Positions 45,266 through 56,704 of a DNA stretch of 64,000 nucleotides are shown here, piece by piece. Under the pieces are notes generated by a model. It ran no database searches. It was not told the DNA's origin and saw only the letters and a program-made list of their open reading frames with translations. A program made the position numbers and the translations under genes. Position 1 is the first letter of the stretch. Every line of letters starts with the position of its first letter. This stretch comes from Gigaspora margarita (lineage: Eukaryota; Glomeromycota; Glomeromycetes; Diversisporales; Gigasporaceae), in NCBI GenBank assembly GCA_009809945.1, contig WTPW01000685.1:179594-243593 (forward strand). The letters run 5' to 3'.

Positions 45266-47039
45266 ATATTCAAACTCAAACAAGTGTAAACCTATAGAAC
45301 TTGCTATAAAACACAAAATTGATCATAATGCTAAATTCAGTAATTAGAATTCGATGAAACAACTACCATTTGAATCAGTTTGTCAATACAGTTCGAATAA
45401 GCTATAAATCATCTTTGTATAACTACTAGGTACCAAGATTGGAACCAATGAACAATCAAGTATAAGATCTAAAATTTGATTGGCTAGATGATCTACTGCA
45501 TGAAAAAGTGCATATATAGCCTTTATAAAACATGGTATATTTATAGTATATATACTCTATATTTTATTTATTACACATATGTTATTTATTTCATATATTA
45601 CATTTCTATTATATATCCAAATATTATAAAATTAGTCACCTATCATGAGTGTCCTGTACATTTTTACTAATCATTTTGCACCTGTGTAAATATGATAGCA
45701 TAAATAGACATAATCCCATATAATAGAAAATTTATAATATTAATTATATCAAACATGTTGTTAATATTAATGGGCTTATGATATATAGTATTATATTTAA
45801 TTTCTTGCTTGGTTAGTATAAGTGTGCAAATGAATTTTAGCCTTTAAGGGTATTTGTAATTTATCAATTACGAATAAATAATGAATTTGTTATACATTAA
45901 TTATGCAAATGATTAGCAAATTTAATGTAAGTCATAACTGATGAATTTTTCTATATTTTGATTATGGCTTTTTGGACGTGGCAAAGTCGATTGAATTTTT
46001 TAATGAATCAGCTGTAAATCAATTTGCATTTCTTTTAAAGAATCAAGTTTTGTCCATTATATGCATTTTGTATCTTTGACATTGTATTAACTGAGATATA
46101 GATAACATTAATAATATGCGTTAGTAAGTACATACTGTATATAGGCAAAATAGTAAGTTTTATAACAATATCATGATAGAAACCATAATAATCCCAATAC
46201 AAATGAATTTAACTCTAACCCTATCTATCTATCTTTTATCTATTCTATACCATCTAATTCAGAGTTTGTCCATTTAAATGTTTTTGATTGGCTGCAACCA
46301 ATTTTGGACTTCTAAACAGAAATAATTGTGGGGATTTTGAATCTGTGTGCTTTAATGTTTTTTGATTGGTTATACTCGAAAAATGTGATCTGAATATAGA
46401 AAACTAACATAAATACGTAAAATGATTATAACAATTATTATAGCAAGTAATTATTATAACATTTTAATAATTATAATATTTAAGTAATTATTATTATTTT
46501 AATGCTCTTATTAACGGCCTTAAACAACTCTCAAAAATCATGAAACATTTGGACTAAAAAAGTTAATTATATGTTTCACATATTTGAAAACATTTTGTAT
46601 ATATGGTCTCGAGCAAATGCAAAAACAAGCACAAGAACAAGAACATTTACAAATTTAAGTGCAAGTGCAAAAACAAGTACAAGAACAATTACCCACAATA
46701 AGATTAATTATCTACATAAGTATATAATGAACATTAAATGGCACTGCTTAATAATGAGAATAATTAATTGCTATAAGAAAATTTAAAATAAGATGATCAG
46801 AATTCAATTATCACAAAATTCATTATGTGTCCTACTAGAATCAGCTATAATGTTGTAATAAATTCAAAATTATAGATAGTCATAGCGACTCTTATATGGT
46901 CAGCCAATTATATTAAAGATTGATAATCATATTAATAAATTTTTTTTATTTTTTATAACTGTCTATCACTAGGGGCCTTGATATTCATATAAAGGTATCA
47001 GCTGTTTTTCATTTTTGACATGTTATTATTTTTATTATA
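45266..47039. other. Intergenic with satellite-A-like and AGAACAAGAAC patches
   Basis: Near 46000-46200 the order of words (AATCAAGTTTTGTCCATTAT, CTGAGATATAGATAACATTA, TTTAACTCTAACCCTA) follows 190-375. Near 46615-46695 there is an imperfect ACAAGAACAAGAACA repeat. No gene is supported. Confidence 0.5.
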
Positions 47040-47808
47040 GTACTTATAGTCTTATTCTTTTTTTTAGTTAAATATATAGAACATAGCTAGAACAAGTGTA
47101 GTACATTAGTTTTTTTTATTATTATTATTATATATCTAACATTCTTTTTTTAAAATGAACATAGTACTTTAGATGAACATATAGAACATAGCTAGACTGG
47201 GTGTAGCATATTAGTTATATATATATATATATATCTAACATTCTTACTTATTTTTTTAGAATGAACGTAGTACTTTAGATGAATGTATAGACTGTAGCTA
47301 GAACAGGCATAGCACATTAGAGTAGTTTTTTTTGTTTTTTTTTTATATATATGGGATCTTTGCTAGGAAAATCACCCTTCGACATTTTTCGATCAGGTAA
47401 TTTTGAACGAATTTAGAGCAACATGCCAGTTCTTATATAAATGTAAATCATCTTTTGCCTTTATTGATTCAATAATCATCAAATGAACTTTTAAATCATT
47501 AAAGTCAAAAGATGATTTACATGCAAATAAAAACTGGCATGTTTGTTTTAGTTTGCCTGAATTAGCCTGATCAAAAAATGTTGAAGAGTGATTTTTCTAG
47601 CAAAGATCCCATATAACGAACATTCTTTTTTTTTTAGAACAAACATAGTACTATAAATGAATGTATGGAATATAGCTAGAATGGGCATAGGACGTTAGTT
47701 AGTTTTTTTTTTTTTTAAATATAATATCTAATGTTCTTTTTTTTAAAATGAACATAGTACTTTAGATGAACATATGGGATGTAGCCAGAACAGGTGTAGT
47801 ACATTAGT

Positions 47809-47841
<33 letters not shown>

Positions 47842-48215
47842 ATGTTCTTTTTTTAGAACTAACATAGTACTTAAGACGAACATGTGAAATATAGCTAGAA
47901 CGGGCATAGCTCGTTAGTTTTTTTTATTATATATCTAACATTAATGTTCTTTTTTTTAAAATGAACGCAGTACTTTAGATGAACATAAAGAATAGGGCAT
48001 AGCATGTTAGTTTTCTTTTTTTTCTTTTTTTTTTAATAGATATATATATATATCTAACATTCTTTTTTTTAGAACATAGTACTTTAGATGAACATAGCTA
48101 GAACAGGCATAGCATGTTAGACTTTCTTTCTTTTTTTATTTATTTTTTTTTATATTATATATCTAACATTAATATTCTTTTTTTTTTAGAACAAACGTAG
48201 TACTTTAGATGAACA
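47040..48215 (+). repeat. Tandem repeat, ~100-bp unit
   Basis: Around nine units of ATCTAACATTCTTTTTTTTA, GAACAAACATAGTACTTTAG, ATGAACATATAGAACATAGC, TAGAACAGGCATAGCACATT, AGTTAGTTTTTT. Unit lengths vary through T-runs and (AT)n. A MITE interrupts one unit. Confidence 0.8.
47352..47611. mobile_element. MITE, TGGGATCTTTGC ends (260 bp)
   Basis: TGGGATCTTTGCTAGGAAAA, TCACCCTTCGACATTTTTCG is mirrored by ATGTTGAAGAGTGATTTTTC and TAGCAAAGATCCCA. TA flanks both ends. An inner pair ACATGCCAGTTCTTATATAA and AACTGGCATGT extends the stem. Tc1/mariner-like by its TA target. Confidence 0.75.
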
Positions 48216-48989
48216 TATGGAAAACTTGTATTTCATTTATTATGGCCACTTTGTAAAGAGTGCCAGTAGCACCCCACAAACACTTGTACTATATATTTTA
48301 TTAGTAGTAGATTTAGCACATATTGCACATATAATAGATATAGCTCATTATATTTGTGAAAAACAAAAATATATAAAAGCAGCCAATGTGGACCCAAGTT
48401 CAATATCGAGTCTTCATACTCTTTCACTAATAAATACAATTATTTATTACTTAAATTAAACAATTACTAGTATCCTTATAATTGTAGTCTCTTTCATAAT
48501 TGCAAATTTCCTTAAATCTTCTTTGTTAAGTTTTATTCAAAAACACCTTTTGACTTAGATATATCATAGTAACAAGTGAGGTTATACAAAGTGTTCACTG
48601 TCTAAAATCGCTCATTACTTACTATCTTTAAAAAAGTGGATATAGAATAACACCAGTCTGCAAACTTCAAACTAGACTCAGACTGAACTCAGTCTTGACT
48701 AAAAAATCTAATTACTATAAAAAATCATATATACGATCCCCCATATATCAGACTCACCCTCATTTTTTACTAATTAATTTCTTTTTTTTTACTAATTAAT
48801 TTTTTTGGTGGAATGTAAGAGACCTGGGTCTTGTATATAATCTTTTACAGTAATAAATTCTAAATATACATGAAATCTGATTAGCTATTAGGTGGGGTAG
48901 AGATAGGTTTTAACAGTTTATTAGTAAAATAAATCAACTAATTTCTGAATACATCCTTGCTTAAAATTGGCTAATTAATTATAATTACA
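48216..48989. other. Intergenic, no gene recognised
   Basis: An open frame of 80 codons at 48217-48459 begins in the tandem repeat and has no motif. AGTGCCAGTAGCACCCCACA near 48260 echoes 645-665. Confidence 0.4.
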
Positions 48990-50530
48990 ACTTCTTACTC
49001 TAAGTAAACTTGTTTAGTATTAAAAAAATATATTCATCAAATTAGTATGTTTTATTTTACTTTTCTTAAAATTTGAAGAAAAATACTTAATTGTGAAAAT
49101 TTTTATCAAAATTTAAAATTAAGCATCTTTGTTCCCAAATTTTAAAAAAAAAATATAAAATAAAATATACCAAAATAATTTATTTTTGGTGTTGAGCAAG
49201 TTTATATAGAACAAAAGGTTAGAAACAATTAGTAAAATTTAAAGAATCATATAAATTTGTATAAATTTACTAATAAATTATTAAAAATATTATATTACTT
49301 GAAATTTACTAATTGATCATAACTTCTTGCACTAAGTAAACTTGTTTAGTACCAAAAATTACATCAAATTAGTATATTTTACTTTAGTTATCTTAAAATA
49401 AATACTTGATTTTGAATTTTTGATAAAAATTTCAAAATTAAGCATTTTTTATTAAATTTAAAAAAGAAAGATAAAATGTACTAAATTAATATATTTTAGT
49501 CCTGTGGGTCGATAGCATAGTGGTTGCGCTTCCAGGACATTAACCGCTTCAAGTAGAAGATTGCCAGTTCAAATCCTACGAATGGCAAAAATTAACTATA
49601 CACAATCATGTGAAGGATGACTTGAATTAGGATACTAGGACCATATTTGGACGGTTCAGCCACATCTTATAACAGTCCAGCCTGTTGACGATAGGACCTG
49701 TGGAGTCAAAACCGGAATGCGGTTAGGGCTCCACATGGGAGTCAAAGATGTCAGTGCTACTTCTTACGTATAAGCGGCGAAGCAAGGACTGGGCTAGATG
49801 GATATAGATGGAACTGAAATACTGCAGAAAATAGGGACCTGGGATGTCAATTGACAGATGCACCCCATCCAGACTTGGACCTGCTAGGGCTGGCTGTGCG
49901 ATCCAGCGATCAAATGCGCCTTAAATGGAGCACTATATAGTGTATACAATTTGTTGGGTTGGATGGTTAGTGGTAGTGGTTTAAGGAATATGCCCTTACC
50001 ACAGAGTTGGTTTGGATATGGCCTGACCACAAGTGGAAGCCTCGGTAACTGCACTCCATTAACGTAAAAACATTTGGTATGACAGTTGGTGGTTGTATAT
50101 CATTGGAAGTAAGAACAAAGAGAAAAAAAAATTAAATTAATATATTTTTGGTGCTGAATAAGTTTATTTAGTAAAAGAAATCATGTTCAATTAGTAAAAT
50201 TTCAAGTTTTATAATATTTTTAATAATTTATTAATAAAATTATACTAATTTCTATAATTTCCTAAATTTTTCTAATTAATTCTAATCTTTAGTTCATATA
50301 AACTTGCTTAACACCAAAAATAAATTATTTTAGTATATTTTATTTTATATTTTTTTAGAATTTGGAACAAAAAATGCTTAATTTTAAATTTTTAATAAAA
50401 TTTTCCAAAATCAAGCTTCTTTTTCAAATTTTAAGGAAAACAAAGAAAATTATTCCAATTTGACGTATTATTTAATATTTATTTAGTGCAAAAAGTTATG
50501 ATCATTTAGTAAAATATCAAGTAAAATAGT
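48990..50530 (+). repeat. Satellite B, second block
   Basis: GTGCTGAGCAAGTTTATATA, CACTAAGTAAACTTGTTTAG and the paired AAATTTGAAGAAAAATACTT and TTAAGCATCTTTGTTCCC words repeat as at 43.1-45.3 kb, more diverged. SINE 2 sits inside one unit. Confidence 0.65.
49498..50131 (+). mobile_element. tRNA-derived SINE 2 (~634 bp)
   Basis: The head GGTCGATAGCATAGTGGTTG (A-box-like) and GCCAGTTCAAATCCTACGAA (B-box-like) resemble a tRNA. The body is GC-richer than the surroundings, and the 3' end is A-rich (AGAGAAAAAAAAT). TAAATTAATATATTTT lies at 49482-49497 and 50132-50147, a 16-bp target duplication; joining the two restores the satellite unit. The body differs from SINE 1. Confidence 0.85.
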
Positions 50531-51168
50531 ATTTTTAACGGTAAAGTATAATAATATTATTTTTACTATGAAACTTATTGTTATGATTTTTAGTAATACA
50601 AAATGCCTAATATAATATGTTATTGAATATTCTAGATTTTTTATTTACTATCAAAAACCAGTTTTAAACTTGTTTTGTCTATCACAAAAAATTTTCTGTC
50701 ACAACTTTCACTAACTTCTTAATATATTTTTTAAAAAATTAAATATAAAATATTAATTTTTGCTTCAAAATAAAAATTCAGACATTAAAAATACTGTAAA
50801 TACAATTTTTTATGATATAAACAAAGTGCATTTTTATTTAACCATAGTAGCAAGTTTTGTATGCAGTGCTATATAATATGGCATTTTACTATTATTGAAA
50901 ATAATCGATATACACTCTATCCTTAATAATTTTATTAATAAAATTATAAAATATACGATTATTCTATATATTTTACTAGTTAATAATAGGGTACATAGAT
51001 CATTTATCATATAATTTCAGTAGTACAATGAGATTTATATAGAAATTAAAAATGTGCAAATAATAAAACTTTTCACAGTTGTAATCAAATTTGACTAAAA
51101 TTTTATAATATATAGAGCAAAATGCACATTATATAAAGTATATATTTAAAAAAGAGCTATGTAATTTA

Positions 51169-51475
51169 GCGCATATGCGCTGTAGCGCATCCACGTGATC
51201 GGCCAATCAGATTGTAAGATCAGGTGTAACGCGAAATCGAAAAAAATAGCGATGTTTTAAAAAATCGCTTGTAGCTCATAATTTTGCTTATGAAACCTCT
51301 CTTCACGTTCTAACAAAAAAATTCCTAACCAAATTTTGGGTTAGGACCTTTTGCTAAAGGCCCTACCCAAACCCTAACTTGACCCTAACCCTAACCCTAA
51401 ACTAACAAGCTTTTATTTATTGTTTTGATTTTACATTACACCTGATCTATGAGGTGTGTTACAACGCACCTGCTC
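51169..51475. mobile_element. Foldback MITE with GCGC ends, second copy
   Basis: GCGCATATGCGCTGTAGCGC and GGTGTAACGCGAAATC are mirrored by GATTTTACATTACACCTGAT and GTGTTACAACGCACCTGC. Reverse orientation of the copy at 10070-10380. The interior has GACCCTAACCCTAACCCTAA. Confidence 0.7.
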
Positions 51476-51575
51476 AAAATAATATATTTCTTTAAAAAAA
51501 TTATACTCCTATATAGAGTTAATACCTCTATCTGGATATATTTTTTATATCTGGATTAATCCAGTTTTAGCATAG

Positions 51576-51880
51576 TACTGTATATTCCCAAAAATAAGCT
51601 ACTTTTTTGGGCCAAAAATTACACAAAAAACATGGAGTAGCTTATTTTCTAATTGTTAAATTTTTTGAAAAATTGAAAAACATACTAATAAAAAGTTGTC
51701 TAAATAATATAAAATTTTTACTTTAAGTATATTTTGATGATTTGAACAAGTTTACTTAATGACACTTTTGAAATTTTGAACATTTATATATAGCAACTGC
51801 TAATGCGTTTTTTGAGATTTTTGAAAAAAATCAGAGGGTAGCTTATTTTCAGAGTAGCTTATTTTTGTAAATATATAGTA
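51576..51880. mobile_element. MITE family 3, short copy
   Basis: TACTGTATATTCCCAAAAAT, AAGCTACTTTTTTGGGCC on the left; AGAGTAGCTTATTTTTGTAA then ATATATAGTA on the right. Shares termini with 13397 and 13956 but is shorter (305 bp). Confidence 0.7.
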
Positions 51881-52053
51881 CATATCCACTGATTGGTGTA
51901 GTGGGCCTTAAATATGTACTCTAAAAAATTTTATAATTAATTTATTTGATTGGTTAATCATAAAAATTGTCCCCCAAAAATATTATTAATTATAGCAGAT
52001 AGTAATGATATACTATATTTAGTTAAATTCTTTTTAAATACTTATTTTTTAAA

Positions 52054-52781
52054 ATGCGTAATGATAATATTTGCAGTCTTTGTCCCAAAAAAAACTTTTA
52101 AAAACAAACACGGTATTTTAATTCATCAAACTCGAATACACTCAAAAAGCAACAAAACACCAACAACTATTAAAAATCGTATTGTTTGTTCATTATGTCC
52201 TCAAAAAAACTTTTAAAAACAAACAAGGGCTTATTTGTCATGAACGAATAGTTCATAGTTCATATAACTCTCCACAAGCTGGGATAGCCATACTACTACA
52301 GGATGCTATATACGAATTTAAAAACATCTTAGTATATCATATTCAAAAAAAATTATCAAATAAAAGTAGTTCTGCTGGATCACAATGTGTTACAATTCCA
52401 TGTACAGAAAGTCAGTTTGTAGATATTTTTGGTAAACATATAATATGATACTCAATTGCTAGACATAGCTATGAATGTTTTTTTAGTGGACAGAATTCAT
52501 ATAACCTTTTAATTCAGATTTTTGATGATGAAAATTGGGGGATTAGACATTATTCACAAGGTCAGCAAACAGCTGTAATATTAGTTGCACCACCAACTAC
52601 TGATTTGAATAAAGCTAAAGATGACAATTTTGATAATGTAAATAATGAAAAACAACATAAAAAAACAAATTTTGAATTGGCAATTTATTGGATACAACGA
52701 CAAATTAAGGATACAAATGATCATGTTAGTCAAGCTGGATTTTTAACAATACGTTTTACTACTGATGTTGGATATTTTTAA
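52054..52781 (+). pseudogene. C2H2-type zinc-finger protein, decayed
   Basis: Starts MRNDNICSLCP and has two similar fingers: CSLCP..TFKNKHGILIHQTR and CSLCP..TFKNKQGLICHERIVH. In each, a run of A just after CP leaves the frame one base out. The body continues AAGSQ-like, VTIPCTESQFVDIFGKHII, a TGA stop (52446-52448) and, in the same frame, YSIARHSYECFFSGQNSYN, IFDDENWGIRHYSQGQQTAV, KTNFELAIYWIQRQIKDTN and GFLTIRFTTDVGYF, ending at TAA 52779-52781. The stop sits where arginine would fit (CGA to TGA). I know this finger-plus-body layout as a family in Rhizophagus-like genomes, function unknown. Confidence 0.7.
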
Positions 52782-53690
52782 AAAAGGTAAAGCAAGTTTT
52801 ATTTATTTTAATTGTTGTTTCTATATTTTATCTAATTTAAAAATTTATATATATATAGCGTATATTTTTTTTGATATGTAGCAAAAATATTTTTTAAAAA
52901 TAGAGTACTGGTAAACTATGAAAGTTTTATAGAATTTTTTAGAAATGTAGTACGATTTATTGCATTATAAAAGATAAAGCGCTTTTTAATAAATCATTTG
53001 AGATTAATCCAAATGATAGATATTAAATAATTCATATCACATAAAGTATTACGATATCTGCACTGATGAGGTTAATTTTGCATGTATTGTGAGCAACTAC
53101 TGCCTCAGATATATTATAATCGTCTATAGCAGTTAGCAGTTATTTGGTCATATTTTACCCATTTTATAGATTCTTGTAATGTCAGTTACAAACAATTTAG
53201 TACTAATAATCTTTATTTCAATCTTATGCCAAGAATAAATTACACATCAAAATTGAATTCTGTTGAACCCTTACATATGCAAGATGTTTGTTTATCCACC
53301 AATACGACAGTATTCTTTCAAAAAATTAAGTATTAGCATGTATAGATAATAAAATACACAAATTAAAATGTGAAATTAGTGGGTCTTGGTCAAATCCTAA
53401 CAAACAAAATATCGGCAAGGTCAAAAATTCTGACGGGGTTAGCCCGTATTAACTATAATTCTGGTCAATTTTGGTCAGGATCTTGTTTGTCAGGATTTGT
53501 TTGTCAGGATTTTAACTCAAACCCAAAATTAGTACTAACCAAAATCGCAATAACTTTCCAGAATGCGATTCATGTGATTGAACAGAAGAACACGTGAACC
53601 TTGCGATTTAAATCTTTTGAAAAGCTGGTCTAACATTATCATTTTGCCTAAAATATTACAATTATTTAAACATTTTGATTATAATCATCA
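52782..53690. other. Intergenic, no gene recognised
   Basis: Includes a GGTCAGGATCTTGTTTGTCA-type short repeat near 53380-53520. Nothing else stands out. Confidence 0.45.
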
Positions 53691-53940
53691 GCAGAGGTCT
53701 TTTTCGATTTTAACAGTTGTTTAGCACATCGGGAATGCGTCGAGTGTAACCCAGGTTTGCATTAGGGAAGCATCTTCCTGCATTGCGAATACAAAGTAAG
53801 ATCTTACTATATAGTAATAGGAATTCTTACTTTGTATTTGCAACACAGGAAGATACTCCCCTAATGCAAACGTGGGTTATACTCGATGCACTTTCGACGC
53901 ACTCCTGACGCACTAAACAATTGTTAAAAAAGGCCTCTGC
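53691..53940. mobile_element. MITE, GCAGAGGTCTTTTT ends (250 bp)
   Basis: GCAGAGGTCTTTTTCGATTT, TAACAGTTGTTTAGC is mirrored by TAAACAATTGTTAAAAAAGG and CCTCTGC. Inner arms GGTTTGCATTAGGGAAGCAT, CTTCCTGCATTGC mirror the right half. CAGAGG-type ends occur in hAT elements, but no target duplication was found. Confidence 0.7.
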
Positions 53941-54529
53941 TCTAAAATAGTAATACCTAGGGGTTAGTAAAATTACGGGAGGGCCAACTTATTATAAACA
54001 TATAGCTAATAAAACGTTGCACAATTATTCGTATAACAATCATATAAATATATAATAAAAAAATTCATCATACTATACCAAAGAACATTTGGTTGTATTA
54101 ATTGACCACTGATTCAAGACAGGCTGTTGCCACCTTCTATTTCTGCCACCTGGTAGGTTTGTATAGGAATTGAGCACATGTTGGTATTCGCAGAAACTAA
54201 ATATCACTCTTAAATAATGAAAGTTGTCAAATTCTGAATTTATTAACCTATATGCATTCATTTTAACATTCCGTTATAATAGATCACAAGCTATTTTTTA
54301 TATGAACATAAGACCNTTGTAAGCTCTAATCTACGTATGTACTCTATTATTATTGTACGGGTCTTAAGTAACAACCCGTGCTTTTTTCACTCATTTATTG
54401 GCACATGTTTAAAAAATAAATAAATNGGAACACTTTCATATCTGATAAAAATTTGATAGTGTCCTGATTAATTATTTTATTTTTATTATTAAAGTGTTTG
54501 CCTTTACATTTTTAAAAATGTTGGGACAT

Positions 54530-54790
54530 TCATGCCATTAGGTCATTTTTAAATTTTTATTGGATAATATTGGCATTAATTCGTTTTCGCTTTTTTTTAG
54601 GGCTTTGTTTCTTTAAATTCTTATTAGATAGAATCGCATACCGGCATTATTGGATTTTTGTTTTTTTTTTCTTAAATTTTTATTGGACAAGTCATACACT
54701 ATTAGATCTTCGCTTTTAGACCTTCGCCTTTTTTTAAAATTCTTTTGTATTGGATTTTTGTCATTTTTTTTGTAAATTCTTCGCCTTTAA
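54530..54790. repeat. TTAAATTTTTATTGGAT degenerate repeats
   Basis: Three to four diverged units of TTTTTAAATTTTTATTGGAT followed by GCATTATTGGATTTTTG and TTCGCTTTTTTTT words. Confidence 0.55.
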
Positions 54791-55021
54791 TATTAAAGCA
54801 TTATATAGTATTTCGCATGGTACAAGTTTTTCAGATTGTAATGATTTTTTCACATGTGCTTTATGTATTTGCAGTTAATGTTATCTAATATAGACACTTC
54901 TTGAATGTTTATGTACGTTGGAAAAACATTCTAATTAGTTCCACTGAAAGTTCCAAATAAAATTATTGAAATAAATATTTTATAGTATGTTTTAAAGCAA
55001 AAAATTTAAGCTTTATTCAAC

Positions 55022-56216
55022 CTGTTGTAGCATCAAATATCTTGATAGTCTTATCTGCACTATCTGTGGCAAACATACTTCCATTAGCAGAGGACTGAAT
55101 CATATGTATTTCACCATCATGAGGGGTCTTATCGTTTTAATTAAAATTAATTAAAAATGGATATGCAGATGTTGAATAAAACAAATAAATTCTTTATCAG
55201 AATGTACTAATTTTTTAGCTTCAGCCAAGGGTATTATTACAGGACCTGCAGATGACCTGTTTCGCATCCTTCAGATAAGGAAAAAAACTAGGTTATTGAC
55301 AGTTACGGTTAGAGGAAGCATGAAATTATCATAATACCTCGTTGATCCTATACTAGATTCCGTGAACGTGACGGGTTTCAGAGTGAATTCTTTGTCTACA
55401 ATAACAACACCGCTATGAAACCCCAACGCTTTGGCATGAACTTCAATGCACTAAAATTAATTTAAACAGTTTAATTTTACGAACCTTTCTTTAAAATAAA
55501 ATGATATATTATTTAACCTTTCATAAAACAAATTTGCTTCGTTCATTCTCTCTGCTTCCTCGTTCATTTTTTTAAGCCAACGTTGCAAAAGTTGTCCATT
55601 TTCCTTTTCTAAATCTTTCATATGCTNATCAATTTTACCTAATTCTAACTGTAATGTTGCTACCTCATCTTGCAAAAGCTAAACATGCATAAATTTCACA
55701 AAAGTTTTAATGAAGATATTCAATTAATCAAATATATAGAAATATTCATTCTCGATATAATGGATAGGTCCATTGCAATTAAAGAAATAATTTCAAAAAT
55801 CCTTTATATAAAGCAGGATTTATTTACAGTAATTCAAATTTGTTATATCAGATATCCATTATATGGAGAATATTGAATATTTTAAAAAAATCTACAGTAC
55901 CTGAATAGTAACGTCTTTCTCGTGAAGGACTTGTGCCTGAAGATCAACTTTATTTATTAAAGTTTGATTGGCTTCAGTTAACCTTTGAATTCTAATAAAT
56001 ATTTAACAATTACCGTTTAAGATGATTTCAGTTATGCGTTTCACATAAAAGAAAAAGAAAAATGGTAAAGGGTGATAATGACTAAGCATTTACTCTTCTT
56101 TGTTCTTTTTGGCTATCTCCTCATGATTACGCAGCATATCATTTACATCTAATAATCATTGTGCATTTGTTCCTTGAGTTTTGTATAATTCCGCACGCTC
56201 TTGTTAACCAACCGGG
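55022..56216 (-). pseudogene. ATG16: ATG16-like autophagy gene, partial
   Basis: Atg16 scaffolds the Atg12-Atg5 conjugate on the forming autophagosome. On the minus strand, exon-like pieces joined by GT..AG introns encode: 56216-56094 ARLVNK, then one base out of frame, AELYKTQGTNAQ, TGA, LLDVNDMLRNHEEIAKKNKE; 55991-55901 IQRLTEANQTLINKV..VTIQ; from 55679 LLQDEVATLQLELGK, ENGQLLQRWLKKMNEEAERM and NEANLFYER; then EVHAKALGFHSGVVIV..STR, RSSAGPVIIPLAEAKKL, and 55127-55022 TPHDGEIHMIQS..TIKIFDATT, a WD40 repeat. Coiled coil followed by WD40 is the ATG16 order, and the QLLQRWLKKMNEEA block is diagnostic. The N-terminal Atg5-binding helix and the other WD40 repeats are absent. One codon holds an N (55627). 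Probably a decayed or captured fragment; sequencing error could explain part of it. Confidence 0.75.
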
Positions 56217-56704
56217 CTGAAAGAGAAATATTTAATTTATTAATCCATTTTTCTTTTGTTTTAGAAAATATTATAGAGGAAACCAAGTCCCGCCATTTAA
56301 TTAATTATCTCTATGAATTAGCCTACGCTTGACAATTCTATTATCAAAATAGAACCATTTTAGCACCTGAAAATCTGGAATTGACAGCCCAGCTCTTACC
56401 TTTGTTTCTTTTATCTTACAATAATTGAGCATGAATATATGATTCAGTTTTTTTAACAATAAAAGAACAGCTATAAAATTTCTTTATGATTAATTACTTA
56501 CCTTTGTCTATTTTGAGTTTCGAAAAAAAAAGAAATCCCAGTAGATAGGTTATTTTTAAAAAAATTAACAATCAAGACTTTGACTGATCGAACACGATAC
56601 ATATGAATTTATATGATTTTCATATAAAGTGACAATTTTNGCATTACTATTAAACTTGTATAACATTAGAGTTGTCCCCCCATAATTTTACTAACCCCTA
56701 GGTA

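Larger units (their letters stand above)
53956..56702. mobile_element. 2.7-kb TIR-bounded segment carrying ATG16-like exons
   Basis: Left end CCTAGGGGTTAGTAAAATTA then CGGGAGGGCCAAC; right end GTTGTCCCCCCATAATTTTA then CTAACCCCTAGG. The inverted match is about 34 bp. TA flanks both sides (53954-53955, 56703-56704). Between them lie degenerate TTTTTAAATTTTTATTGGAT repeats (54530-54780) and the ATG16-like exons. Two readings are possible: one element that captured a gene fragment, or two small elements that landed either side of it. Confidence 0.6.

Noticed and set aside
48217..48459. 80-codon plus-strand open frame
   Set aside because: It starts within a tandem repeat unit, has an overlapping frame on the other strand, and shows no domain.
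52080..52215. Programmed -1 frameshifting at AAAAAAC in the zinc-finger gene
   Set aside because: The frame needed is +1 relative to the A-run, and the gene also has a later stop, so simple decay or homopolymer error is likelier.
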